Below are positions 32,605-40,059 of a DNA stretch of 40,059 nucleotides, piece after piece; the first letter of the stretch is position 1; every line of letters begins with the position of its first letter. The position numbers and the translations under genes are program-made. Under the pieces are notes generated by a model. It did no database searches. It saw nothing but the letters and a program-made list of their open reading frames with translations, and was not told the origin of the DNA. Source of the DNA: Chamaesiphon sp. 341R_metabat_111 (GTDB taxonomy: Bacteria > Cyanobacteriota > Cyanobacteriia > Cyanobacteriales > Chamaesiphonaceae); NCBI GenBank assembly GCA_025351825.1, contig JANXVE010000197.1:1-40059 (forward strand). The letters are read 5' to 3'.

Positions 32605-33060
32605 ATGATTAAAATAATCCAAACGATCGTTCTCACTGCTGTAGTTTTTTCCCCACTGAGCCTGATTAGCCTCGCCACCTCCGCTACAGCTCACCACACA
32701 TCATCACATGTTTCCAGCGTAGCGGTTGCGGCTACCCAAACTCGCAAGAAAGCAGTCAAAAAGGGCAAAAAGCCAGCAACAACTGGCACCAGTCAGCAAA
32801 AAACAACGCCTGACGCAACGACTCAGCCATCAGAAGGAATGCCGTCTAGCGAATCCATGCCAGTTAAGCCCTCTAAGCCAGATGCATCTAATCCTGACAA
32901 AATGAAACCTAGCGGTGCCATGACACCAAAACCTAGCAGCAGCGACATGCCTCCTTCAGGTACTAGTACACCTCCTTCAGGTAGTAGTATGCCAAGTACT
33001 CCAACCGTTCCTGGTAGCGGTACCCCATCACTACCCAGTACAGTACCGAATGCCAAGTAG
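32605..33060 (+). CDS. Small secreted Pro/Ser/Thr/Lys-rich protein
   Basis: A 151-residue protein with an N-terminal signal peptide (residues 1-30, cleavage likely after ATA near HHTSS). A basic patch TRKKAVKKGKKPATT is followed by a disordered Pro/Ser/Thr/Met region with repeats such as KPSKPDASNPDKMKPSGAM and PPSGTSTPPSGSSMPSTPT. No domain is recognised. Such proteins are probably cell-wall or periplasmic and fast-evolving. About 140 bp upstream is AT-rich and may hold its promoter. Confidence 0.7.
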   Translation: MIKIIQTIVLTAVVFSPLSLISLATSATAHHTSSHVSSVAVAATQTRKKAVKKGKKPATTGTSQQKTTPDATTQPSEGMPSSESMPVKPSKPDASNPDKMKPSGAMTPKPSSSDMPPSGTSTPPSGSSMPSTPTVPGSGTPSLPSTVPNAK

Positions 33061-33196
33061 GTAACTAGTTAATACTGGAGAGCATAAATCTAAGTATGCA
33101 GCTTAGATGTTATCGCTCAAGTAGGGGCAATGTCCTGTCTCTACTTGAGTTGAGCTAAGTTCATCTTTGAATCTTCGTCTAGCTCTCATTTGGACA

Positions 33197-34117
33197 TTAG
33201 CTTTTTCCGAGCGAGATCGAAATCGATCCAGTGACAACTAGAATTGCCCCCAATAATCCGAGTGAAGTGATGTGTTCGGGTGCGACTAATCCAGGTGCAA
33301 GCCAAGCGGTTACACTCATCGATCCGATCGTAAAAATTGGTGCTAGAGCTAAAATTGCACTGACTCTAGAAGCCTCCCAATGTTGGAGTGATTCGGCAAA
33401 AGCTCCATAGGCAATTACAGTATTTAACCCACAAAAAATCAGGGCAATCCACTCGATCGAATTGAGCTGCATTAGGGTTTGAGGTTTAGCCATCAGCCCA
33501 AATAATACTCCACAGGCACCATAAATTACCCACATAATATGGGTAGAATCTAGCTTAGTTAATAGCTGTTTTTGGATCAGTGCGTAGACAGCCCAACTAA
33601 TACCAGCAACAATCAGCATGATGCTACCACTAATATATTTATCACTATCTGCGGCTACCACTTTTAATTGCTCGTAAAAGAAGCCGATAAAGCCAGCAAC
33701 TAAAACACCGACACCTATCCACTGATAGCGGGTATATCGTTCTTTGAAAATTAGCAATCCGCCGAGACTGAGAAATATACCTGCTAATTGGATTAAGACT
33801 TCGGCATGAGAGGGAGAAGTAGCCTTCAAGCCCATCACAAAGAAAATATAATTACCTGTTAAACCCAAGATTGCGATCGCCAATAGATAGGTAGGTACAG
33901 ATTTTAATTGAGCGAGTTTAGGCAGATTTTTTTGTTTAACTAAATATCCGCCTAATAAAACAAATGCCGTAGCAAACCGAAACCAATTAATTGTATAAGT
34001 GTCTAATTTGGTTAAGACAATTGCTAGTGCAACTGGTACTAAGCCCCATAAAACAACAGTAATCAATGATAGTCCCAATCCCAGCCGCCAGTTACCTGTT
34101 GTCCGATGAAGTTCCAT
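33197..34117 (-). CDS. EamA/DMT-family transporter
   Basis: A 306-residue membrane protein with ten hydrophobic helices in two EamA repeats. The first repeat starts LSLITVVLWGLVPVALAIVL, the second IMLIVAGISWAVYALIQKQLL. Between them GGLLIFKERYTRYQWIGVGVLVAGF is the conserved end of repeat one. Drug/metabolite exporters of this kind move amino acids or metabolites; the substrate is unknown. It is divergent from the methyltransferase gene, with a dispersed repeat in the shared upstream region. Confidence 0.88.
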   Translation of the reverse strand: MELHRTTGNWRLGLGLSLITVVLWGLVPVALAIVLTKLDTYTINWFRFATAFVLLGGYLVKQKNLPKLAQLKSVPTYLLAIAILGLTGNYIFFVMGLKATSPSHAEVLIQLAGIFLSLGGLLIFKERYTRYQWIGVGVLVAGFIGFFYEQLKVVAADSDKYISGSIMLIVAGISWAVYALIQKQLLTKLDSTHIMWVIYGACGVLFGLMAKPQTLMQLNSIEWIALIFCGLNTVIAYGAFAESLQHWEASRVSAILALAPIFTIGSMSVTAWLAPGLVAPEHITSLGLLGAILVVTGSISISLGKS

Positions 34118-34143
34118 GAAGTTAGATAGCGTTAATATTTTTT

Positions 34144-34171
34144 AACCGCAGAGGCGCAAAGGACGCAGAGG
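34144..34171. repeat. Dispersed repeat copy (CCGCAGAGGCGC type)
   Basis: AACCGCAGAGGCGCAAAGGA (34144 on) ending in CGCAGAGG is the reverse complement, with a few differences, of the repeat at 28550-28577. It sits between two divergent genes, as does the other copy. This short repeat is familiar from many cyanobacterial genomes. Confidence 0.75.
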
Positions 34172-34225
34172 AAGGAAAATAGAAATACTTACTTTCACTC
34201 TGGCGTTCCAGGACAAACCTAGTTA

Positions 34226-35392
34226 ATGGGTAATAATTTAGAATTAGTTGAAATTGTTCGCGATCGAATCGAGAATTCTACACAACAACAAATCACATTC
34301 GCTGAGTACATGGAATTGGTATTGTACCATCCACAGCATGGTTACTATGCCAGTAGTGAGTCACGAATCAGCGAAGGTGGTGATTTTTTGACATCGCCCC
34401 ATTTAGCCAATGATTTTGGTGAAATGTTGGCGATCCAATTATATCAAATGTGGCAGGTTGTGGGTTCACCGCAGGTGTTTAGTATAGTTGAAATGGGGGC
34501 TGGACAGGGATTATTAGCTGCCCAGATTTTAGACTACTCAAGTCGAGTAGATTCAGAATTCTTTCGATCGATCGATTATCTAATTATCGAAATTGCCCCA
34601 GCTATGATCTCTGCCCAACAAAGGAGATTAAAAGATCTACCAGTTCGGTGGTGCGATTGGGATGAAATACTCGATCGATCGATCGTCGGTTGCTTTCTAT
34701 CTAATGAATTAATTGATGCTTTACCAGTTCATCAACTTATAGTTTCTGAGGGTAAACTGCAAGAAGTTTATGTAACTATTAGTAGTGATAATGATAGTAA
34801 TGTTTTTGCCGAGATAATTAATGATTTGTCCACAGATAGACTGGAACAATACTGGCGATTAAATAATATCAATTTACTCGGTGGCAAATATCCAGAAGAT
34901 TATCGAACGGAAGTGAATTTAGCTGCCTTAGGATGGCTAGAAAAAGTTTCTAAAAAGTTGCAGCGCGGATATATTATCTCGATCGATTATGGCTATACAG
35001 CCGATCGATATTACAATCCGATCCGCGCTCAGGGTACCTTACAATGCTATTACCAACATGCCTATCACAACGATCCCTATATCAATATTGGTAATCAGGA
35101 TCTCACCGCACATGTTGATTTTACCGCAGTTCAAAATCAAGGTGAGTTATTAGGCTTGCAGACAGTTGGATTTACTCAACAGGGTATGTTCCTGATGGCA
35201 TTGGGTTTGGGTGAAAGAATTGCGTCAATTTCGACTAGCAATGGCGATCTCCAATCATTACTCCGCCGCCGTCAAAACTTACACCAATTAATCGATCCAA
35301 TGGGTTTGGGCAAGTTTGGTGTGCTGATTCAAAGTCAGGGGTTAACACCTGAAGAACAAAGAATAGTATTGACAGGTTTGTCGATTTCTTAA
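34226..35392 (+). CDS. NDUFAF7/MidA-type class I SAM-dependent methyltransferase
   Basis: A 388-residue protein of the Methyltransf_28 (formerly DUF185) family. Conserved: ITFAEYMELVLYHPQHGYYAS near the N-terminus, GGDFLTSPHLANDFGEMLA, the SAM-binding EMGAGQGLLAAQIL, LSNELIDALPVHQL, and ISIDYGYTADRYYNPIRAQGTL. The mitochondrial homologue methylates an arginine of a complex I subunit; in cyanobacteria an NDH-1 assembly role is plausible but not proven. It is followed after 29 bp by menC. Confidence 0.9.
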   Translation: MGNNLELVEIVRDRIENSTQQQITFAEYMELVLYHPQHGYYASSESRISEGGDFLTSPHLANDFGEMLAIQLYQMWQVVGSPQVFSIVEMGAGQGLLAAQILDYSSRVDSEFFRSIDYLIIEIAPAMISAQQRRLKDLPVRWCDWDEILDRSIVGCFLSNELIDALPVHQLIVSEGKLQEVYVTISSDNDSNVFAEIINDLSTDRLEQYWRLNNINLLGGKYPEDYRTEVNLAALGWLEKVSKKLQRGYIISIDYGYTADRYYNPIRAQGTLQCYYQHAYHNDPYINIGNQDLTAHVDFTAVQNQGELLGLQTVGFTQQGMFLMALGLGERIASISTSNGDLQSLLRRRQNLHQLIDPMGLGKFGVLIQSQGLTPEEQRIVLTGLSIS

Positions 35393-35421
35393 CTCATCCT
35401 AAAGCCCAAAGCCTAATCACG

Positions 35422-36360
35422 ATGGAGAGCTATAAGTTCACCTATTCAGTCTATCAACGCCCATTTCGACAACCACTAAAAACTAGTCATGGCGTGTGGG
35501 AAATTAGACAGGGAATTATTATTCAACTTACCGATACTTTAGGCAGATCTCACCAGGGAGAAATTGCCCCAATCTCGTGGTTTGGTTCAGAATCGATCGA
35601 ACAGGCAATATTATGGTGTCAGCAGATTGGCGATAATATTACCACTGCTCAAATTTATCAAATTCCCGATATTTTACCTGCTTGTCAGTTTGGATTTGGG
35701 AGTGCTTTACTAGCATTTAATCCTGCCTCATCTGCCACAGCATCAACGCCAGATCTCAGTGCCTTATTGCCTTCAGGTGCTGCTGCAATTGCCAGAATAC
35801 CAGCCTTATCTGCACGGGGATACTCTACCTTCAAATGGAAGATTGGAGTACTGCCAATTGCTGAGGAGGTGGCAATCTGGAGACAACTGATGATGGTGCC
35901 TAGAGTTGCGAAACTTCGGCTGGATGCTAATGGGGGGCTGACTTATGCTGAAGCCCAACAGTGGTTGGAGATTTGTAGTCAGGAACCGCGCATCGAGTTT
36001 ATCGAGCAACCTTTGGGAATAGATTCGATCGAGCAGATGCAAGAATTAGCCCAGATATATGATACGCCAATTGCGATCGATGAATCTGTTGCTACATTTA
36101 CGCTGATTCAAGCCGCCTATGCCCAAGGCTGGCGGGGAATCTACGTTGTCAAACCTGGCATCGCTGGGTTGCCGTGGCGATTGGCTGAGTTTATCACTCA
36201 GCATCGACTTGACGTGGTTTTCTCATCAGTGATGGAAACTACTGTGGGGAGAGAGGCAGCTTTTCGGTTAGCTTCAGAATTGAAGCTAACTCGCAGCATG
36301 GGTTTTGGTGTCGATGAGTGGTTTGCAGACTCAGATCTTGCAGCAGTAGATCAAGACTAG
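35422..36360 (+). CDS. menC: o-Succinylbenzoate synthase
   Basis: A 312-residue enolase-superfamily enzyme of phylloquinone synthesis that dehydrates SHCHC to o-succinylbenzoate. Catalytic and metal residues: Lys pair in FKWKIG, D in RLDANGG, E in IEFIEQPLG, D/E in IAIDESVA, and Lys in VVKPGIAG. The N-terminal capping domain starts YKFTYSVYQRPFRQPLKTSHG. Length is normal for cyanobacterial MenC. Confidence 0.94.
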   Translation: MESYKFTYSVYQRPFRQPLKTSHGVWEIRQGIIIQLTDTLGRSHQGEIAPISWFGSESIEQAILWCQQIGDNITTAQIYQIPDILPACQFGFGSALLAFNPASSATASTPDLSALLPSGAAAIARIPALSARGYSTFKWKIGVLPIAEEVAIWRQLMMVPRVAKLRLDANGGLTYAEAQQWLEICSQEPRIEFIEQPLGIDSIEQMQELAQIYDTPIAIDESVATFTLIQAAYAQGWRGIYVVKPGIAGLPWRLAEFITQHRLDVVFSSVMETTVGREAAFRLASELKLTRSMGFGVDEWFADSDLAAVDQD

Positions 36361-36434
36361 TAACAGCAGAGATTTTCGGGTACCCTAGATCTACAGTTAG
36401 CACTAACATTTTCAAATTGGGTGCAAGATGTGAA

Positions 36435-38249
36435 TCAATCCAATCTGAAATTAAATGGTAGCCGTACATAGACACCATGTGGATCGTTGAAGCTTTTGAG
36501 AATACTTAATTCAGATTTGACTTTAAGCAATTCAGTCGTTAAAGGATCTTGACTTTGGAGAGCGCGAATATCTTTGGTATTGCCAAATTTTTTAATAAAT
36601 TTCTCTTCCCAACCTTCAACTACTGGATATTCTTCAAGTTCCCAATCATCACCTAGTTTAGCAACTTGAGCGGCATAGACGATCGCGTCATTTAAGCCAC
36701 CGATATCATCTACTAAGCCAATCTTTTTCGCATCAACACCAGACCAAACTCGTCCCTGAGCAATCTCAGCAACTTTATCTTTTGGTAACTTCCGAGATTC
36801 AGATACTTTGTTGAGGAAGTCGTCGTAGATATCATTTACCATCTGTTGAGAGATCGCTAATTCCTGGGGCGTGCGTGGACGAGCAATCGTCGTGCTATCT
36901 GCTAACTTAGATGTTTTAATTACGTCCCAGGTAATCCCATTACTGTTAGCTAATTTTTGATAATTAAAGCTTACGCCAATGACACCGATCGATCCGGTAA
37001 TTGTATTTGATTCAGCAAATATTTTATTAGAGTAAGTAGAGATCCAATAGCCGCCAGATGCAGCTACATCCCCCATCGAAACTACTACGGGCTTCTCTTT
37101 TTGGAGGAGTCGAACTTCCCGTTGGATAATGTCTGAAGCTAAGGCACTACCGCCAGGACTATTTACTCGTAGCACTACTGCCTTAACGTCTTTATCCAAT
37201 CGGAGTTCACGGATCTGACGGGCTAAACTATCGCCACCGATTTGACCTGTACCACCTTCGCCATTGACGATATTTCCTTGAGCATATAGGGTAGCAATTT
37301 TCCGACTAGAAGTTTTATTAGTTTTATTTACTACTTGAGCATAGTCATCAATACTAATCTTTCGATAGGTCGCATTGTCTTCATCATCTGCCCCACTAAT
37401 CTTCTTAAGTTCGACTAAAATCTCGTCAGAATATGCAGTGCGATCGACTAATTTATTCTTGATCGATTGAGTCGCCGTTAATACCCCACGCTCATCAGCA
37501 ATTTTTTGAATTGTATCTGGTGTTAATTGCCGACTAGTGCCGATCGACACCTTAAAGTCTCCCCATAGATTATTTAATAATTGTTGCGTTTCCTGACGAG
37601 CTGCGGGACTAAATTTAGCCAAAGACCAAGTTTCGCCAAATGATTTATATTTACCTACCCTGACAACTTCTACACCGACACCATATTTATCAAAAGCATT
37701 TTTAAAAAACATTGTCTCCGATCGAAAGCCATTAATATCAATCGAACCCATTGGATTGATAAAACTTTGATTGGCAACTGATGATAGATAAAAATCGCGT
37801 TTGTCCATATCGATATTGTAGGCAATAATCTGTTTGCCACTCGCCCGAAATCGCTCCAATGCTGTCCGCACTTCCTTCAGCGTCGCGAAACCAGTACTAT
37901 TAGCTTGCTTCCCACGCCCCCCATCTAAATAAATCGCGAGGATGCGTTTGTCTTTGGCTGCAAAATCGATCGCATTTAGCACAGACTTTAATTCAGTTAC
38001 ATGGGTAGCCTCGCCAGCAATTACCTCTTGTAACGTTTTACCAGGATTGAGATCGACAATCGATTGGGACAGATCGATCGTCAAAATTGATTTTTCAGGT
38101 ACAGTAGCTGACTCCTTTGCAGTAGTTACAGTATTAACGACTGCAACGATAATTGCTGTAAATAAAGTTAGGGAAATTGCCGAGAATAATGTCAAGCCGA
38201 GGAGGCTACCTACGGTACTAGCCAAAGCTTGTTTGAGAAATTGACGCAT
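36435..38249 (-). CDS. sppA: Signal peptide peptidase SppA (protease IV)
   Basis: A 604-residue membrane protease counted from ATG 38249. The longer frame to 38372 adds a low-complexity stretch (LPVSPSPSLPIS) translated from a GGGAGA-rich repeat and is rejected. A membrane anchor spans residues ~15-45. The tandem S49 repeats contain the general-base Lys in RFRASGKQIIAYN and the nucleophile Ser in GDVAASGGYW. SppA degrades cleaved signal peptides; in cyanobacteria it is also linked to antenna degradation under high light. The two-repeat length (~600) is that of the large bacterial form. Confidence 0.92.
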   Translation of the reverse strand: MRQFLKQALASTVGSLLGLTLFSAISLTLFTAIIVAVVNTVTTAKESATVPEKSILTIDLSQSIVDLNPGKTLQEVIAGEATHVTELKSVLNAIDFAAKDKRILAIYLDGGRGKQANSTGFATLKEVRTALERFRASGKQIIAYNIDMDKRDFYLSSVANQSFINPMGSIDINGFRSETMFFKNAFDKYGVGVEVVRVGKYKSFGETWSLAKFSPAARQETQQLLNNLWGDFKVSIGTSRQLTPDTIQKIADERGVLTATQSIKNKLVDRTAYSDEILVELKKISGADDEDNATYRKISIDDYAQVVNKTNKTSSRKIATLYAQGNIVNGEGGTGQIGGDSLARQIRELRLDKDVKAVVLRVNSPGGSALASDIIQREVRLLQKEKPVVVSMGDVAASGGYWISTYSNKIFAESNTITGSIGVIGVSFNYQKLANSNGITWDVIKTSKLADSTTIARPRTPQELAISQQMVNDIYDDFLNKVSESRKLPKDKVAEIAQGRVWSGVDAKKIGLVDDIGGLNDAIVYAAQVAKLGDDWELEEYPVVEGWEEKFIKKFGNTKDIRALQSQDPLTTELLKVKSELSILKSFNDPHGVYVRLPFNFRLD

Positions 38250-38403
38250 AAGGAAAGTGTGGGAGATGGGGAGACTGGGAGATGGGGAGACTGGGAGACT
38301 GGGGGCAAGAAACAATGTCCTAACTTGCGCCGCGTAGCTATCATTATTCCCAAATCGTGGTCTTCCTAACACGGCTGCTCGTAAAGAATAGTGGAAGATT
38401 TAA

Positions 38404-39432
38404 TTAAAATTTTAACGGGTGGAGGCAATTTGCTTGTTTCAAGGCGAGTAAATCGATATTCCCCGTACAAAATAGCACCGTCTGGATTTCAGCCATTAAA
38501 ATTTGGACTAGCTCGGTGACGGCGGCTGTCGAAGTATCCGCCGCCTGTAAAAATGGTAATGCCAATCCAGCGACATCGGCACCTAGAGCGATCGCTTTAG
38601 CGATATCCAGCCCATTTCGCACTCCCCCAGAAGCAATCAATGGCAGAGTCGGTGCGATCTGCCGAATCGTCGTGATACATTCAGTTGTCGGAATGCCCCA
38701 ATCGCCAAAAGTCTGTCCGAGTCTGCGTTGCAGAGCTGTCTGTGCGCGTTCACTTTCTACCTTCGCCCAGGAAGTGCCTCCTGCCCCCGCGACATCGATC
38801 CCACTGACTCCCGCCGCAATTAATTGTTGCGCCGTACTTGCCGAAATCCCATTTCCCACCTCCTTGATAATTACGGGCACAGATAGCTGCTGACAGACGG
38901 TAGCGATCCGATCGAGCAATCCCTTGAAATTGGTGTCGCCGTGGGGTTGGATGCACTCCTGGAGGGGATTGAGATGCAAAATCAGGGCATCTGCTTCGAG
39001 CAATTCTACCGCCCGCAGACATTCGGCAATCCCATAGCGATAATTGAGCTGTACCGCGCCAATATTTGCCAGTAATAAGATGTCTGGGGCAATCTTCCGC
39101 ACCTGAAAAGTATCTGCGACATCTGGTTTTTCGATCGCCACGCGCTGAGAACCCACGCCCATAGCCAGTTTATATTCCTGTGCCGCCTCTGCCAAGCGGT
39201 AATTGATCTCCTTTGCCTGCTGTGTCCCCCCCGTCATCGAAGAAATCAAAATCGGCGCGCCAAGATGTTTACCGAGTAAATTGGTAGTAAGATCGATATC
39301 TCGATAATCTAGCTCTGGCAGACAATTGTGGGTAAACTGATACCTGTCAAATCCACTCCCCTGAGCCTTGAACTGAACATCTGATTCCAAGCAGATCCGA
39401 ATATGCTCCGCTTTACGCTCAACTGTAGACAT
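38404..39432 (-). CDS. fni: Isopentenyl-diphosphate delta-isomerase, type 2
   Basis: A 342-residue FMN-dependent IDI-2 from ATG 39432. The frame to 39480 would translate a repeat and is rejected. Signatures: [10 protein letters not shown] near the start, [80 protein letters not shown], and [20 protein letters not shown]. It interconverts IPP and DMAPP for carotenoid, chlorophyll and quinone side chains. The upstream region is made of a duplicated 53-bp repeat. Confidence 0.94.
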   Translation of the reverse strand: MSTVERKAEHIRICLESDVQFKAQGSGFDRYQFTHNCLPELDYRDIDLTTNLLGKHLGAPILISSMTGGTQQAKEINYRLAEAAQEYKLAMGVGSQRVAIEKPDVADTFQVRKIAPDILLLANIGAVQLNYRYGIAECLRAVELLEADALILHLNPLQECIQPHGDTNFKGLLDRIATVCQQLSVPVIIKEVGNGISASTAQQLIAAGVSGIDVAGAGGTSWAKVESERAQTALQRRLGQTFGDWGIPTTECITTIRQIAPTLPLIASGGVRNGLDIAKAIALGADVAGLALPFLQAADTSTAAVTELVQILMAEIQTVLFCTGNIDLLALKQANCLHPLKF

Positions 39433-39567
39433 AGGCTTTAGGTTTTGGGCTTTAGGCTTTATTAAAACACCATTCACCATTCACTATCCACCATTCACTA
39501 CTCACTATAGGTTTTAGGCTTTAGGTTTTGGACTTTAGGCTTTATTAAAACACCATTCACCATTCAC
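39432..39567. repeat. Duplicated 53-bp AT-rich repeat upstream of fni and dndE
   Basis: TAGGCTTTAGGTTTTGGGCT (39432 on, to 39484) recurs with one change at 39515-39567, both ending TTAAAACACCATTCACCATT-CAC. Short ACCATTCACC/ACTATCC units fill the space. The block occupies the divergent promoter region of fni and dndE. Confidence 0.85.
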
Positions 39568-39583
39568 CATCCACCGTCCACCA

Positions 39584-39973
39584 ATGTTAGAACCGCCTGT
39601 AAATAGTATCAAACTGTCACAAACAGCCAAAGACCAGCTCACGAAATTGAAACGATCGACTAAAATCGAACAGTGGAATATTCTCTGTCGCTGGGCATTT
39701 TTTCGCTCGCTAGCAGAAGCAGCACCCCCTTCCATCATCCCGATTCCCGCTGACAGCAATCTCGAACTGACGTGGAAAGTATTTGGGGGTGAGCTAGCAG
39801 ATATCTCAGTCCTCGCACTCAAACAACGGTGTTATCAAGATGGCTTAGAAATTACGCCAGAAATCTTGTCTCAGCAATTTCGGCTCCATCTACATCGGGG
39901 CATCGGTTATCTAGCTGGGGATAGTAATTTGCGAAAAATTGAGGATTTAGTCGGGCTGGCGAAGATTTGCTAA
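39584..39973 (+). CDS. dndE: DndE family protein, isolated
   Basis: A 129-residue protein with DndE signatures: LSQTAKDQLTKLKRSTKIEQWN, LCRWAFFRSLAE, WKVFGGELADI and the C-terminal FRLHLHRGIGYLAGD. DndE belongs to the DNA phosphorothioation system DndABCDE and binds nicked DNA as a tetramer. No dndB, dndC or dndD gene is present on either side here: fni lies upstream, a terminator and a tRNA downstream. Either the other genes are elsewhere in the genome or this is an orphan. Confidence 0.85.
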   Translation: MLEPPVNSIKLSQTAKDQLTKLKRSTKIEQWNILCRWAFFRSLAEAAPPSIIPIPADSNLELTWKVFGGELADISVLALKQRCYQDGLEITPEILSQQFRLHLHRGIGYLAGDSNLRKIEDLVGLAKIC

Positions 39974-39974
39974 C

Positions 39975-40010
39975 AAATAGAGCCTACTGATTTCTCAGTA
40001 GGCTCTATTT
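39975..40010 (+). terminator. Strong hairpin terminator after dndE
   Basis: AAATAGAGCCTACTGA (39975-39990), loop TTTC, TCAGTAGGCTCTATTT (39995-40010): a perfect 16-bp stem ending in T residues on the plus strand. It lies between convergent dndE and a tRNA and, having A's on the other side, may work for both. Confidence 0.85.
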
Positions 40011-40024
40011 GGTCGTATTCGATA

Positions 40025-40059
40025 TGGAAGGTACAGGACTCGAACCTGTGACAGCCTGC
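40025..40059 (-). tRNA. Partial tRNA (3' part only)
   Basis: Read on the minus strand the last 35 bases give a T-arm ACAGG-TTCGAGT-CCTGT, then ACCTTCC and discriminator A. The anticodon and 5' half lie outside the window, so the amino acid cannot be named. Confidence 0.8.

Noticed and set aside
38261-38305. GGGAGA/GGGGAGACT repeats before sppA, considered as a CRISPR-like array
   Set aside because: Units are 8-16 bp without spacers; simple low-complexity sequence.
36435-38372. Longer sppA start at 38372
   Set aside because: The extra 41 residues are translated from a simple repeat and precede the natural membrane anchor start at 38249.

Overview
The window looks like a chromosomal segment of a cyanobacterium. 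Evidence is the high density of GCGATCGC/CGATCG (HIP1-type) sites, a menC-type phylloquinone gene, a type 2 isopentenyl diphosphate isomerase, an NfuA/NifU-C protein, and above all a type V-K CRISPR-associated transposon, a group known almost only from cyanobacteria. I cannot name the species from sequence alone.

Left flank (1-4283), all on the minus strand, is accessory and defence-like. It holds the N-terminal 725 residues of a zinc-ribbon-repeat/P-loop protein that runs off the window edge, an HNH nuclease paired with a small helical protein, and two copies (one truncated) of a PD-(D/E)XK nuclease-like gene.

The centre (4284-22178, about 17.9 kb) is one apparently complete V-K CAST. It has a left end with TGTACA and repeated TnsB-type sites, then tnsB-tnsC-tniQ with no tnsA, cargo, a divergent MerR-type regulator, cas12k, a recognisable tracrRNA, a two-repeat CRISPR array, a third divergent repeat with a homing spacer, and the right end. 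The right end stops 2 bp from the 3' end of a tRNA-Pro gene. The homing spacer matches that tRNA for its first 14 nt next to a GTA PAM, so the element carries the guide that explains where it sits. The tRNA lies at the right end and the flanking 5-mers differ, which is odd.

The cargo has three parts. (a) A minus-strand cluster: cysE-like serine acetyltransferase, JAMM/MPN+ peptidase, cysteine-synthase-like PLP enzyme, AlaX editing protein, then a monofunctional transglycosylase. (b) A divergent plus-strand operon: a fusion of AT-hook/HTH, periplasmic-binding-protein-like and haem-oxygenase-like diiron-oxidase domains, then a complete amino-acid-type ABC importer (lipoprotein, permease, ATPase). 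(c) A tightly coupled three-gene cassette led by a TIGR04255 protein. Parts a and b together look like an undescribed amino-acid uptake/conversion/tRNA-proofreading module. The regulator beside cas12k is a MerR domain fused to an HsdR-N-like PD-(D/E)XK domain.

The right flank (22181-40059) is ordinary chromosome: tRNA-Pro, hrcA, hisH, a PIN protein, an MFS transporter, gamma-glutamyltransferase, rdgB, nfu, mazG, tRNA-Leu, cobyrinate a,c-diamide synthase, a small secreted protein, an EamA transporter, an NDUFAF7-type methyltransferase, menC, sppA, idi2, an isolated dndE and a partial tRNA. Two of these genes (ggt, cbiA) carry dispersed repeats inserted in frame.
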